In this document: positions 14,152 through 20,920 of the stretch, piece by piece
How the letters are laid out: every line of letters starts with the position of its first letter
Position numbering within the stretch: the stretch's first letter is position 1
Origin: a virus
Virus record (IMG/VR): IMGVR_UViG_3300044637_002990
Location: 1 to 25,902 of that record
Strand: one strand, 5' to 3'
DNA: 25,902 bases
Notes under the pieces: generated by a model
Databases searched by the model: none
The model's input: only the letters and a program-made list of their open reading frames with translations
Told to the model about the DNA's origin: nothing
Made by a program: the position numbers and the translations under genes

Positions 14152-14654
14152 ATTGTTGTATAAGCACGATCATATCTAAGCGTTACATCTACTGTCACAA
14201 TTTCACTCATTGACATGTCTAATTCGCCAAATTCAATGGAAGTCGGCCAAACGGCTTCCATTACCCAACTTTCTATCACAGTGCCACAACCATCATAAAG
14301 CTCTAAAACTGCTCGATCTTTTTTAAAGCCAACAGTATATTTGTATCTAGACTCATTTTTTACATCATAAATACTAGAAAGCCACTTTAAAATTGGATTT
14401 TCATTTTGCTTTGTATCATATAAAGTTAATGTGATAGGTTTCCATTCAATTTTGCCGGGAAAATAAACAGTCTCAGTTATATGTTGCATTTCTAATTCTT
14501 TGATGCTTAGAGATGGCCTGCCAGCTTTTGATGGCGGCAAAGCATTTATGCCTTGGGCGCTAACACCATCAATTTTCAATAACCAACGATTTTTTCTTTT
14601 AAAACACACATCTGGGCCAGAAATTCCGATTCCAAGTCCCATGCTTTGAGCCAT
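14148..14654 (-). CDS. Second tail-tube-like protein (gp19 paralogue)
   Basis: 168 residues from ATG 14654, where AAAGGAA gives a good ribosome site; upstream in-frame codons run through the terminator and the end of the main tube gene and are not used. It matches the neighbouring tube protein along its length: GPDVCFKRKNRW, GRPSLSIKELEM, YFPGKIEWKPITLTLYD, LYDGCG, then WP-SIEFGELD and TLRYDRAYT. These are features of the T4 gp19 tube fold. It lacks the Cys-rich tail of the first copy. It follows a terminator-like hairpin, so it is likely made in smaller amounts. It could form a special ring, such as a tube-initiator or tube-completing protein. Confidence 0.82.
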   Translation of the reverse strand: MAQSMGLGIGISGPDVCFKRKNRWLLKIDGVSAQGINALPPSKAGRPSLSIKELEMQHITETVYFPGKIEWKPITLTLYDTKQNENPILKWLSSIYDVKNESRYKYTVGFKKDRAVLELYDGCGTVIESWVMEAVWPTSIEFGELDMSMSEIVTVDVTLRYDRAYTTI

Positions 14655-14664
14655 AATAGTTCCT

Positions 14665-14706
14665 TTAAATAAATATAGACCTCGTATTTTATATACGAGG
14701 TCTATA
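14665..14706 (-). terminator. 14-bp hairpin between the two tail-tube genes
   Basis: The arms 14706-14693 and 14687-14674 pair perfectly over 14 bp (TATAGACCTCGTAT with ATACGAGGTCTATA) around a 5-nt loop, followed on the minus strand by TTTATTT. It lies 24 bp after the first tube stop and just before the ribosome site of the second. It probably ends most transcripts after the abundant tube gene. On the plus strand it may also block antisense transcripts. Confidence 0.82.
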
Positions 14707-14730
14707 GTTGGATTTTTATAAAAATGATTT

Positions 14731-15324
14731 TTAGTCCACGCAACCAATACAAAGTGCTTGTGGTAATGGTATGCCGCATCCGGGCTGGTAAGTTGCTTCA
14801 CTGAACCTGAGAGTTAGTTCCAAAGTTGCTTCTTCGGAGCTACCATAATCAAGATCACCAAAGTTAATCGACTGTGGCCACAAGTTGCCAAGTGTCCAAA
14901 CTTCCATATCACTTCCACAGCCATCATACATAGTCAGGGTGCCAATAGCAGCCCAACCTGTTTGAATGCCGTCTTGGCCTCTTTTAGATGTTTGAGTAAG
15001 ACTGGTTGGATCAGTAAAGTTATAAACTGTAGCAAGCCAATCCCACAAAGTACTCATCTGTGAAGCACCGGGGCCACCGATGTCATAGTATGTTACAGTC
15101 AAGTTGTCCCAAGTACCCTTGCCGGGAATCCACATCTTGCCGTGCAAGTAGTTGATTTCAGTTTCTTCGATTGTCAGGCTAGGACGCTTGGCAACCTTAA
15201 CAAATGCTGTTGGAACGACTTTCCCAGCACCACCCCATTGAACCTCAAAAGTCCATCGATACTTTCGTTTGAAAACGATATCTGGGCCTCCGATTTGTCC
15301 AAGTCCCATTCCTGCTAATGGCAT
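14731..15324 (-). CDS. Tail tube protein (T4 gp19-like)
   Basis: 197 residues. It is the beta-rich tube protein whose hexamers stack to form the inner tail tube: GPDIVFKRKYRWTFEV, RPSLTIEETEINYL, a segment TYYDIGGPGASQMSTLWDWL with the conserved helix, TLTMYDGCGS, then WPQSINFGDLDYG and ATLELTLRFSEATY. It directly follows the sheath gene in the T4 order (18-19). AAGGAG precedes ATG 15324. The last ~15 residues are Cys/Pro-rich (GCGIPLPQALCIGC), absent from the paralogue. Base composition is less AT-rich than neighbouring accessory genes, as expected for an abundant virion protein. Confidence 0.9.
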   Translation of the reverse strand: MPLAGMGLGQIGGPDIVFKRKYRWTFEVQWGGAGKVVPTAFVKVAKRPSLTIEETEINYLHGKMWIPGKGTWDNLTVTYYDIGGPGASQMSTLWDWLATVYNFTDPTSLTQTSKRGQDGIQTGWAAIGTLTMYDGCGSDMEVWTLGNLWPQSINFGDLDYGSSEEATLELTLRFSEATYQPGCGIPLPQALCIGCVD

Positions 15325-15346
15325 TGTAGTGTCTCCTTTTTAGTAA

Positions 15347-17725
15347 TTAAAATGCTTCTGTTCCTGTTGCAAAACTACCAGTTCTGTGAATTGAAAATTC
15401 AATAAAGATAAATTCAGCAGCACGAGTTGGTTGTACTCCGATTCTGGCCCTGAATTCATTACGGTCAATCACATCAGGTGTGTTTAGTTCCTCATCAGCC
15501 TGAATTCTGAAGTCATTAATGCCACGTCCAACTTTAACATTATTAAGAATGTTGGTTGCAAGATTGATAAACTTCTGACGGAAGATTGCGTCATTTGGAT
15601 CGAACAGCAAACCACGGCTAGATGTGCGAATTGCTTTTTCAATATAGAACATTAAGCGTCGAACATTAACACGATCTAAAGCTGTAGGCAGGCGCTGAAG
15701 AGTTTTCTGGCCGAATACCACAAAACCATCGGTATCTGCAAATTTTACAATTGGATTGACGCAGTTACGGTTTCCATACATTGTGTCACGTTCTTCCAAA
15801 GTTGGACGATTGTAAACATCAGTGATGTTAGGAACCAAACCACGAGTCAAACCAGCTGGAGCGAACCAAGGTGCTCCTAAAAAGTCGCTACGAGCAATAA
15901 CTGCCATTACAGAGCCGCTTGGTGGACACCACACATCAACCTTGTTGTAAGAATCATAAATCTTAACCCAAGGCCAATAAAGTGCGCCAAAGTCACTGTC
16001 GAAACGAGTGTTATTAAGAGGATGAGTGCCATTTTGCCATGCAACAACTTCTTTCACAGTCAAGCCGAAAGGAGAATCAATGATTGCAAGGCAATCTTGA
16101 CGATAATCTCGGCAGAAAGCTAGAACTTCTTGAACAACAGCTGTGCTTGAGTGACCGGGAACAGCAATCAAGTCAATGTTTACTTGTTCTGGTTCGCTGA
16201 GAGTGTAAATGCCTGTGTAGCCAAGAGCATTGCCCATAAGCAAAACATCTTGTTTATCTGGATCAGCTGGAATACCATCTGTGCCACCTGCAAGATTGTA
16301 AGTGCCAGCAGTAGGACCGGCTCCTACACTTGTATCATCAATAACACGAATGTAATCGGAAACTAGAGACATATATGTTTCGACATAATAGCTGCTTGCC
16401 TGATTTTTAGTAACATTTCCCCAAGCTTCAACTTGAACACCATTAGAATATATTTCTATATTAAATGAGTCTTGTGATGTACTGTTAACGATTACAACTT
16501 CTGTATCGTTGCCATCTACACCGGGAGAATCTGCATTTATAACGAATGAAACAGAACCGTCAGGATCTCCACCTATAACCAAACCATATGTGTCAGTTCC
16601 TGAGATATTGCCAGTTTGACCTTCAGGTGTTGTTCCAACTTTAGTTGTAGTCACGAAAACAAAAGCAGGGCTTCCATTAGGTTTAATGCGAAGACGAGCA
16701 TCAGCACCATGATGTTTGGTGACCAATTTAAGTTGGTCGCCAGCAGCAAGTGCTTCCCAACCACCGGGAAGAGTGCCTGCGTTTTCAACTTTTTGATCGT
16801 TGATTGCAGTTAAAACATCGTTAATTGTTGCATAAGAAACTGCATCAAGCTGAATAGTTTGAACAACTTGATCAATTAAAATATTGTCAGTGCCATCAAT
16901 CACAATTTGAATTTGTAATTCTTCGCCACTTAGGCCAGAAAGGTCATAAACTCCGGCTACATAACCACCAAGCGGGAACATATCGTTGCTTGCAGTCACT
17001 GAGGCACGAGTCATGCCTGTGCCAAAACCAGTTGGGTTGTCACGAATGCTGTCTGTGTCAACTACATCACCACCGTAAATTGCATCTTGAATTGATACGA
17101 ATTCCAAAGCAGCAAGAGGACCATATGCCCAAATTGTTCTTACGCCCATTGGTGAATTATCATCAGTGGTGTCTGTTAAATAGAATTCAATACCATCGTT
17201 TTCAAAATCAATTTGTGAATTAAGAGTTTCCACTACTTCTTGAGATGTCCATCCAAGTGCGTTCTCTGGAACAACTAAAGTTTTAGTAGAAAGTTCACCG
17301 TTAAGTTTCCAGCGAAAAAATGAATCTTCATCAAAAGAGTGTGGTCCACTCTTGCCTGATTCGATTTCCACAACAGTACCTGCTGCTGGAACATCTACAG
17401 ATGCTGTAAGAGCTTGTTCGTCAGAAACAGGATCTGTGTCACCTACTCGCACAACATAAAGTTCGTTAGCCACAAGCAAATACTGATCAGCAGCGTAAAT
17501 TAGGAAAGGATCGCCCGAATCAGGGTGAGGATTTCCAAATACGGTGTGCAATTGACGAGAAGTGCTAATTGCGATAGGTAGATTTATTGGTCCTTTTGAA
17601 GCAAAACCAACAAGGCCTGCTCTGTGGGCGGATTGCTCAGCGGTAATAAAGCTGAGATCTTTTTCAGCAATCCTGACGCTTGGACTGATAGTGTTCGATG
17701 GTGGAAAACCTCTTAGAATCGCCAT
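15347..17725 (-). CDS. Tail sheath protein (T4 gp18-like)
   Basis: 792 residues against 659 in T4. The N-terminus has SPSVRIAEKDLSF and GLVGFASKGPINLP; the C-terminal half has the conserved sheath core: LIAVPGHSS, RQDCLAIIDSPFG, VKIYDSYNKVDVWCPPSGSVMAVIAR, PWFAPAGLTRG, FVVFGQKTLQRLPTALDRVNVRRLM, then EKAIR and FRARIGVQPTRAAEFIFIEFSI. The extra length lies in the middle (~residues 110-490), a beta-rich, Gly/Asp/Thr-rich surface region. The protein forms the contractile sheath around the tube and its hexamers contract on infection. AAAGGGAG precedes ATG 17725, and TATAATAA lies ~27 bp upstream. It is followed 22 bp later by the tube gene. Confidence 0.95.
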   Translation of the reverse strand: MAILRGFPPSNTISPSVRIAEKDLSFITAEQSAHRAGLVGFASKGPINLPIAISTSRQLHTVFGNPHPDSGDPFLIYAADQYLLVANELYVVRVGDTDPVSDEQALTASVDVPAAGTVVEIESGKSGPHSFDEDSFFRWKLNGELSTKTLVVPENALGWTSQEVVETLNSQIDFENDGIEFYLTDTTDDNSPMGVRTIWAYGPLAALEFVSIQDAIYGGDVVDTDSIRDNPTGFGTGMTRASVTASNDMFPLGGYVAGVYDLSGLSGEELQIQIVIDGTDNILIDQVVQTIQLDAVSYATINDVLTAINDQKVENAGTLPGGWEALAAGDQLKLVTKHHGADARLRIKPNGSPAFVFVTTTKVGTTPEGQTGNISGTDTYGLVIGGDPDGSVSFVINADSPGVDGNDTEVVIVNSTSQDSFNIEIYSNGVQVEAWGNVTKNQASSYYVETYMSLVSDYIRVIDDTSVGAGPTAGTYNLAGGTDGIPADPDKQDVLLMGNALGYTGIYTLSEPEQVNIDLIAVPGHSSTAVVQEVLAFCRDYRQDCLAIIDSPFGLTVKEVVAWQNGTHPLNNTRFDSDFGALYWPWVKIYDSYNKVDVWCPPSGSVMAVIARSDFLGAPWFAPAGLTRGLVPNITDVYNRPTLEERDTMYGNRNCVNPIVKFADTDGFVVFGQKTLQRLPTALDRVNVRRLMFYIEKAIRTSSRGLLFDPNDAIFRQKFINLATNILNNVKVGRGINDFRIQADEELNTPDVIDRNEFRARIGVQPTRAAEFIFIEFSIHRTGSFATGTEAF

Positions 17726-17751
17726 AGTCGTATTCTCCCTTTCATAACTTG

Positions 17752-17759
17752 TTATTATA
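17752..17759 (-). promoter_or_regulatory. TATAATAA box upstream of the tail sheath gene
   Basis: TATAATAA on the minus strand ends 27 bp before the sheath ATG and 10-15 bp before its ribosome site. It overlaps the stop of the small gene upstream. It equals the octamer at 10771-10778 and resembles the T4 late promoter TATAAATA. Candidate late promoter for sheath and tube; no transcript data. Confidence 0.4.
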
Positions 17760-17952
17760 TATATCTTATGGAAATCAATCCATCTTTTTCTGCTCTCTCT
17801 ATATATGGTGTTGATCTTTCATCTTCCAAAACAAATTTATTTTTTCCCTTACCAACTCCCGGAAGGTTTAATGTTGTGAAAGATTTAATGGCTCTCCTAG
17901 ACCTAATGATCAATTGCACAGGAAACCGCTTTTTATTTTCAATTTCTAACAT
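17755..17952 (-). CDS. Small tail-cluster protein (65 aa)
   Basis: 65 residues between the gp15-like and sheath genes. It overlaps the gp15-like stop by 7 bp and has AAAGGAA before ATG 17952. The sequence NKKRFPVQLIIRSR, then FTTLNLPGVGKGKNKFVLEDE and a C-terminal beta strand, looks like one small beta domain and contains no membrane segment. It has no T4 counterpart that I recognise. Its place in the neck-tail operon suggests a virion or assembly role. Confidence 0.75.
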   Translation of the reverse strand: MLEIENKKRFPVQLIIRSRRAIKSFTTLNLPGVGKGKNKFVLEDERSTPYIERAEKDGLISIRYI

Positions 17953-18935
17953 TCTAGTTCCTTTACTGATTCTTCTATTCTAGCCAATACCGCTGTTATT
18001 TCTTCCTCTGTAAGACCGTCAACAAAGTCAACTTTCATTTTAAGGACTGCTTTTTTGCGTTCAATTGGCTGTGGTATATATGTCTGTGCTGTCATATTAA
18101 ATTCGTATTTTATTATTCTTATTTGTTGGTCACCGGGTTCTGCATTTATGTTATTTGCAACAGAATCCAATTTAACAATTACCTCCCATGGCACACCAGT
18201 TACTCTTATGTATGCTACTTGAGAAAATTTTGTCATTATTTGTTCTACAATTTGGTTCATATCTTCACGATACATTGTCCAAGCAGTTAACGTGTAGCCC
18301 ATATTGACTGGAATTCCTCTTGCCATTCCTAAAACTGTATCTTTTTTATATTTTTCGCTAATTGTCATTCCGGGTTTTCCGTCTGCTCCACGAAACAAGT
18401 TTAAGGCTTTATGATATGTGTATCTAGAAAGATCGTATTCTATGCTTGTTTGAGTGAGTGCAAGCATTGGCAAGCGTAGTCTGTTTACAACAAGTGTTTC
18501 ATCTTTTCTAACATTTTCTTGAATTAGTGCTGCAACTGCTTTTTCTGGAGGTCCAAGTAGAATTGGAATAGGCCAAGCTTTTCCATCTTCGTCAATCACT
18601 ACAACATTACTGAAGGTGTCCAATAGTGCTTCGTCGTTGCCACGCAATGCTTTTGAATATCTGTAAAGAACTGTTCTGTCGGGATTGTCGGGATCGTTGA
18701 GAATTTTGCCTGTTTGCATTGGATCGCAATCAACTTTTGCGCCAAAACCAGTTTTTTTCATGGTTTGGTCTTTGAGCCAATTCATGCTTTCGTCATTTAT
18801 TGCACGAAGATTTGATGGATCATTGTTGGGTTCGCAATAAGGTGGAGCTTTGTCAAGAATTGGATCAGGACCACTTGCAATATCATTGCATTGATCGTAT
18901 GGTCTTTGTTGGTGATTTGGTCCTTCAGTGTTCAT
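17946..18935 (-). CDS. Tail sheath stabiliser/completion protein (T4 gp15-like)
   Basis: 329 residues. The best signature is PVNMGYTLTAWTMYREDMNQIVEQIMTKF, matching T4 gp15 PYKMIYELSIFTRYEDDMFQIVEQILPYF in pattern; then comes IIKYEFNMTAQTYIPQPIE, like the T4 strand WSLTFEVNGWMYPP. Gp15 caps the tail, stabilises the sheath and joins the tail to the head. The N-terminal ~90 residues are polar and low in order, beyond the T4 length of 272. AAGGAG precedes ATG 18935. It is transcribed before the sheath and tube genes, as gene 15 is in T4. Confidence 0.85.
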   Translation of the reverse strand: MNTEGPNHQQRPYDQCNDIASGPDPILDKAPPYCEPNNDPSNLRAINDESMNWLKDQTMKKTGFGAKVDCDPMQTGKILNDPDNPDRTVLYRYSKALRGNDEALLDTFSNVVVIDEDGKAWPIPILLGPPEKAVAALIQENVRKDETLVVNRLRLPMLALTQTSIEYDLSRYTYHKALNLFRGADGKPGMTISEKYKKDTVLGMARGIPVNMGYTLTAWTMYREDMNQIVEQIMTKFSQVAYIRVTGVPWEVIVKLDSVANNINAEPGDQQIRIIKYEFNMTAQTYIPQPIERKKAVLKMKVDFVDGLTEEEITAVLARIEESVKELEC

Positions 18936-18972
18936 GATTTCTCCTTTTTAATTATTCATTTGGTGATCAATT

Positions 18973-19812
18973 ATGGAAGCAATAAATATAAAATACCGAA
19001 AATGGTATGAAGGTTTTGCTCCAAGATCGATTAAGCTGCAAATACCCGGTTGGTCTGGCGAACAAAACCAACATGTTAGTGGCGACAAGCCACAACCATG
19101 GCACTGCATACCATTTGTTGAAGCTTCTACATATGGTCTTGAGTTGTTGTATTCTTTTAATACAGAGTGCCATGTAAAATTGATTGATGGAAAAATAAAT
19201 TTTATTGGTGATTTTTCCAATGAAAATAAAAATATACCAAAAAATCTTTTGCCGCCATTCAGTAGTTTTGCACCGGGACATTTCGGAACCACTTCATGTT
19301 TAGATATCGAAGTGCCAGAGGGATATATCGTTCGTGTCGAGCCACATCCATGTTATTATACGGATGAAACAAACACAGTTCCTCTTGCAATCCCCGGACA
19401 TCTTAACACAAGTATGTGGCCAAAAATATTTTTCATTGTTTTTAAAAATCCGTTGCCGGGACAAACTTTAATATTTAAAAAAGGTGAACCAATTGCTCAA
19501 ATACTTATACTTCCTCGTAAAATATCATATGATATCATGGAAATGACACAACAAGAAAAAGAAAGAAGAAATTTTACAGAAGAATCTATAGAAAAATCTC
19601 ATAAAAAGTTTGTTACAAATGATTGGTTTGATTACTTAGGTCATAATTTTGATGATAAATATAAAATTTTAAACAATGTTTTTGTTAAAAAAGGTAAAAA
19701 AGGTGTTCAAGAATTTTTAGAAAATGTTTCTGAAAAAATAAGGCTGAAATCATCATGCAAAGTTAAACGTAAACTAATAATAAAGAAAAAAGGAAAAAAT
19801 GAAATCATTTAA
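18973..19812 (+). CDS. DUF6065-like beta-rich protein
   Basis: 279 residues on the opposite strand to the tail genes. The first ~185 residues fit my recollection of the DUF6065 pattern: a W/P-rich opening with PWHCIPFVEASTYGLELL, a region with GTTSCLDIEVPEGYIVRVEP, then PLAIPGHLNTSMWPKIFFIVF and the closing GEPIAQILILP. The last ~90 residues are Lys/Glu-rich and helical, possibly nucleic-acid binding. GGTGAT lies before ATG 18973. It shares a 37-bp divergent gap with the gp15-like gene. The function of this family is not known; a jelly-roll fold is likely. Confidence 0.6.
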   Translation: MEAINIKYRKWYEGFAPRSIKLQIPGWSGEQNQHVSGDKPQPWHCIPFVEASTYGLELLYSFNTECHVKLIDGKINFIGDFSNENKNIPKNLLPPFSSFAPGHFGTTSCLDIEVPEGYIVRVEPHPCYYTDETNTVPLAIPGHLNTSMWPKIFFIVFKNPLPGQTLIFKKGEPIAQILILPRKISYDIMEMTQQEKERRNFTEESIEKSHKKFVTNDWFDYLGHNFDDKYKILNNVFVKKGKKGVQEFLENVSEKIRLKSSCKVKRKLIIKKKGKNEII

Positions 19813-20125
19813 AATTAAAAAAAGAGAAAACAGAATCATCCCGTATATTGCAGGAGATCCTGTTTCTTCTTTTAAAAAACCGGTTTTTCCTTTTCGTTTT
19901 TTATCGAAAATTAATTGCCCAAATTTAAATAGATTGCAAAATTTTACCTTTGAGGAGGCGCACCAGCAGCAGGAGCCGCAGGTGCAGCAGGAGCAGCAGC
20001 AGGAGCAGCAGGAGCGGCTGGTGCAGCAGCCGCAGGGCGACCTGCTGCTCCTGCCTTCGGTGGAGCCTCTAGTGAGCCAAGAAAATTTTTCACTTTCTCT
20101 TGATTCTCAGGACTCAGCTTGTTGA
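19799..20125 (+). CDS. Doubtful ORF overlapping the Ala/Pro-rich gene antisense
   Basis: ATG 19799 has AAAGGAAAA upstream and lies inside the end of the DUF6065-like gene. The first ~50 codons (MKSFKIKKRENRII onward) use AT-rich codons like real genes here. From ~19944 the frame is only the antisense of the low-complexity Ala/Pro-rich gene and turns into Gln/Glu repeats. Either a short real gene has lost its stop, or the frame is open by chance. Its N-terminus MKSFK resembles the capsid-targeting-like starts elsewhere in the window. Confidence 0.3.
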   Translation: MKSFKIKKRENRIIPYIAGDPVSSFKKPVFPFRFLSKINCPNLNRLQNFTFEEAHQQQEPQVQQEQQQEQQERLVQQPQGDLLLLPSVEPLVSQENFSLSLDSQDSAC

Positions 20126-20351
20126 GTCCTGCTTTTGCGGCAGCAGCAATTTTGTTTACCTCTGCTTGGTCTTGAGGTTGGGGAGGACTTGTTCCTGCTG
20201 CACCAACAGCAGGTTTTGCACCACCAGCAGCAGCAGGGGCGGCACCAGCAGCGGGAGCAGGAGCGCCCGGAGCGGCAGGAGCAGCAGGAGCGCCCGGAGC
20301 GGTAGCTGCTTCTTTTTGAATCTGAAGGAAAAACTCATAGAAAGATTTCAT
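19944..20351 (-). CDS. Ala/Pro-rich low-complexity protein with capsid-targeting-like N-terminus
   Basis: 135 residues. N-terminus MKSFYEFFLQIQKEA, then two Ala/Pro/Gly-rich blocks (APAAPAAPG-type repeats, ~residues 15-55 and 98-130) around a central helical part with AEVNKIAAAAKAGLNKLSPENQEKVKNFLG. GAGG lies before ATG 20351; an upstream ATG at 20363 overlaps the neck stop (ATGA) and is the alternative start. The DNA is markedly GC-rich against its AT-rich surroundings. The N-terminus resembles the T4 internal-protein signal MKTYQEFIAEA. The setting among neck genes supports a virion or prohead-core protein; function inferred only. Confidence 0.75.
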   Translation of the reverse strand: MKSFYEFFLQIQKEAATAPGAPAAPAAPGAPAPAAGAAPAAAGGAKPAVGAAGTSPPQPQDQAEVNKIAAAAKAGLNKLSPENQEKVKNFLGSLEAPPKAGAAGRPAAAAPAAPAAPAAAPAAPAAPAAGAPPQR

Positions 20352-20359
20352 ATACAACC

Positions 20360-20902
20360 TCATACAATTTTAATTTTTAAATCTGGTTCCTTTTGTGTTA
20401 CTTTACCATTTCCGGTAACAACATCTTCTTGGAATCTTTGACAGATTAACTCAATCCTCAAAGCGCCCCAAAGTTTAAATTCTCCTAAATTCCTTTGAAC
20501 AATAACCCAGTTTTCTCTTAAATGTGGCGTAAAAAGCCTTGAGCCAATTTTAGGCGGATGACCAACATTTTGTAAAACTGATCGATAATTTAACTCAAAT
20601 TTCATTTCGTCTGGGGCATCGATTCCAAATTGATTCAACATATTTTGACTTGGAATCGGCTCATAAGTACACCACAATTGCACAGGATTATTTGAAAATA
20701 ATTTATTTCTTGCTTCCAAATAAATCGGGTCAATCATATCAGGAGTAATAATAACCTCATAATAAAATATTGGAGAACCCCCACGAATAATCGCCTCTTG
20801 ATCCCACATGTTAAAAAGATCATGTGTACGATCATTAGGATCATACATCTGAACAGAACCTCTTAGTTCATATGGAGTTCCATCACATTTTTTAAGTGCC
20901 AT
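20360..20902 (-). CDS. Neck protein (T4 gp14-like)
   Basis: 180 residues against 256 in T4. After the N-terminal MALKKCDGTPYELRG comes a beta-rich domain with the gp14 order: NQFGIDAPDEMKFELNYRSV (T4: NFGMQVQDEVTLSIN), then P-x-IGSRLFTPHLRENWVIVQ (T4: PKEGDLIYFP...FEINWVE), GEFKLWGALRIELICQRFQ. Gp14 joins the head portal to the tail. AAGGAG precedes ATG 20902. It lies two genes upstream of the gp15-like gene in transcription, with the Ala/Pro-rich gene between them. The similarity is moderate but in line with position. Confidence 0.72.
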   Translation of the reverse strand: MALKKCDGTPYELRGSVQMYDPNDRTHDLFNMWDQEAIIRGGSPIFYYEVIITPDMIDPIYLEARNKLFSNNPVQLWCTYEPIPSQNMLNQFGIDAPDEMKFELNYRSVLQNVGHPPKIGSRLFTPHLRENWVIVQRNLGEFKLWGALRIELICQRFQEDVVTGNGKVTQKEPDLKIKIV

Positions 20903-20920
20903 CTTTCTCCTTGGCTAAAA

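Noticed and set aside
14655-14801. Upstream extension of the second tail-tube gene to 14801
   Set aside because: It overlaps the end of the main tube gene in another frame and crosses the 14-bp hairpin. Alignment with the first tube starts at ATG 14654.
18948-19292. Two minus-strand frames (114 and 104 aa) opposite the DUF6065-like gene
   Set aside because: They are antisense shadows; the plus-strand frame shows coherent domain patterns.
19944-20351. Collagen-like or tail-fibre repeat
   Set aside because: The repeats are Ala/Pro, without the Gly-x-y triplet period needed for collagen-like fibres.
20100-20441. Ser/Arg/Cys-rich plus-strand frame opposite the Ala/Pro-rich gene
   Set aside because: It is the antisense of a GC-rich repeat, where long open frames arise by composition.
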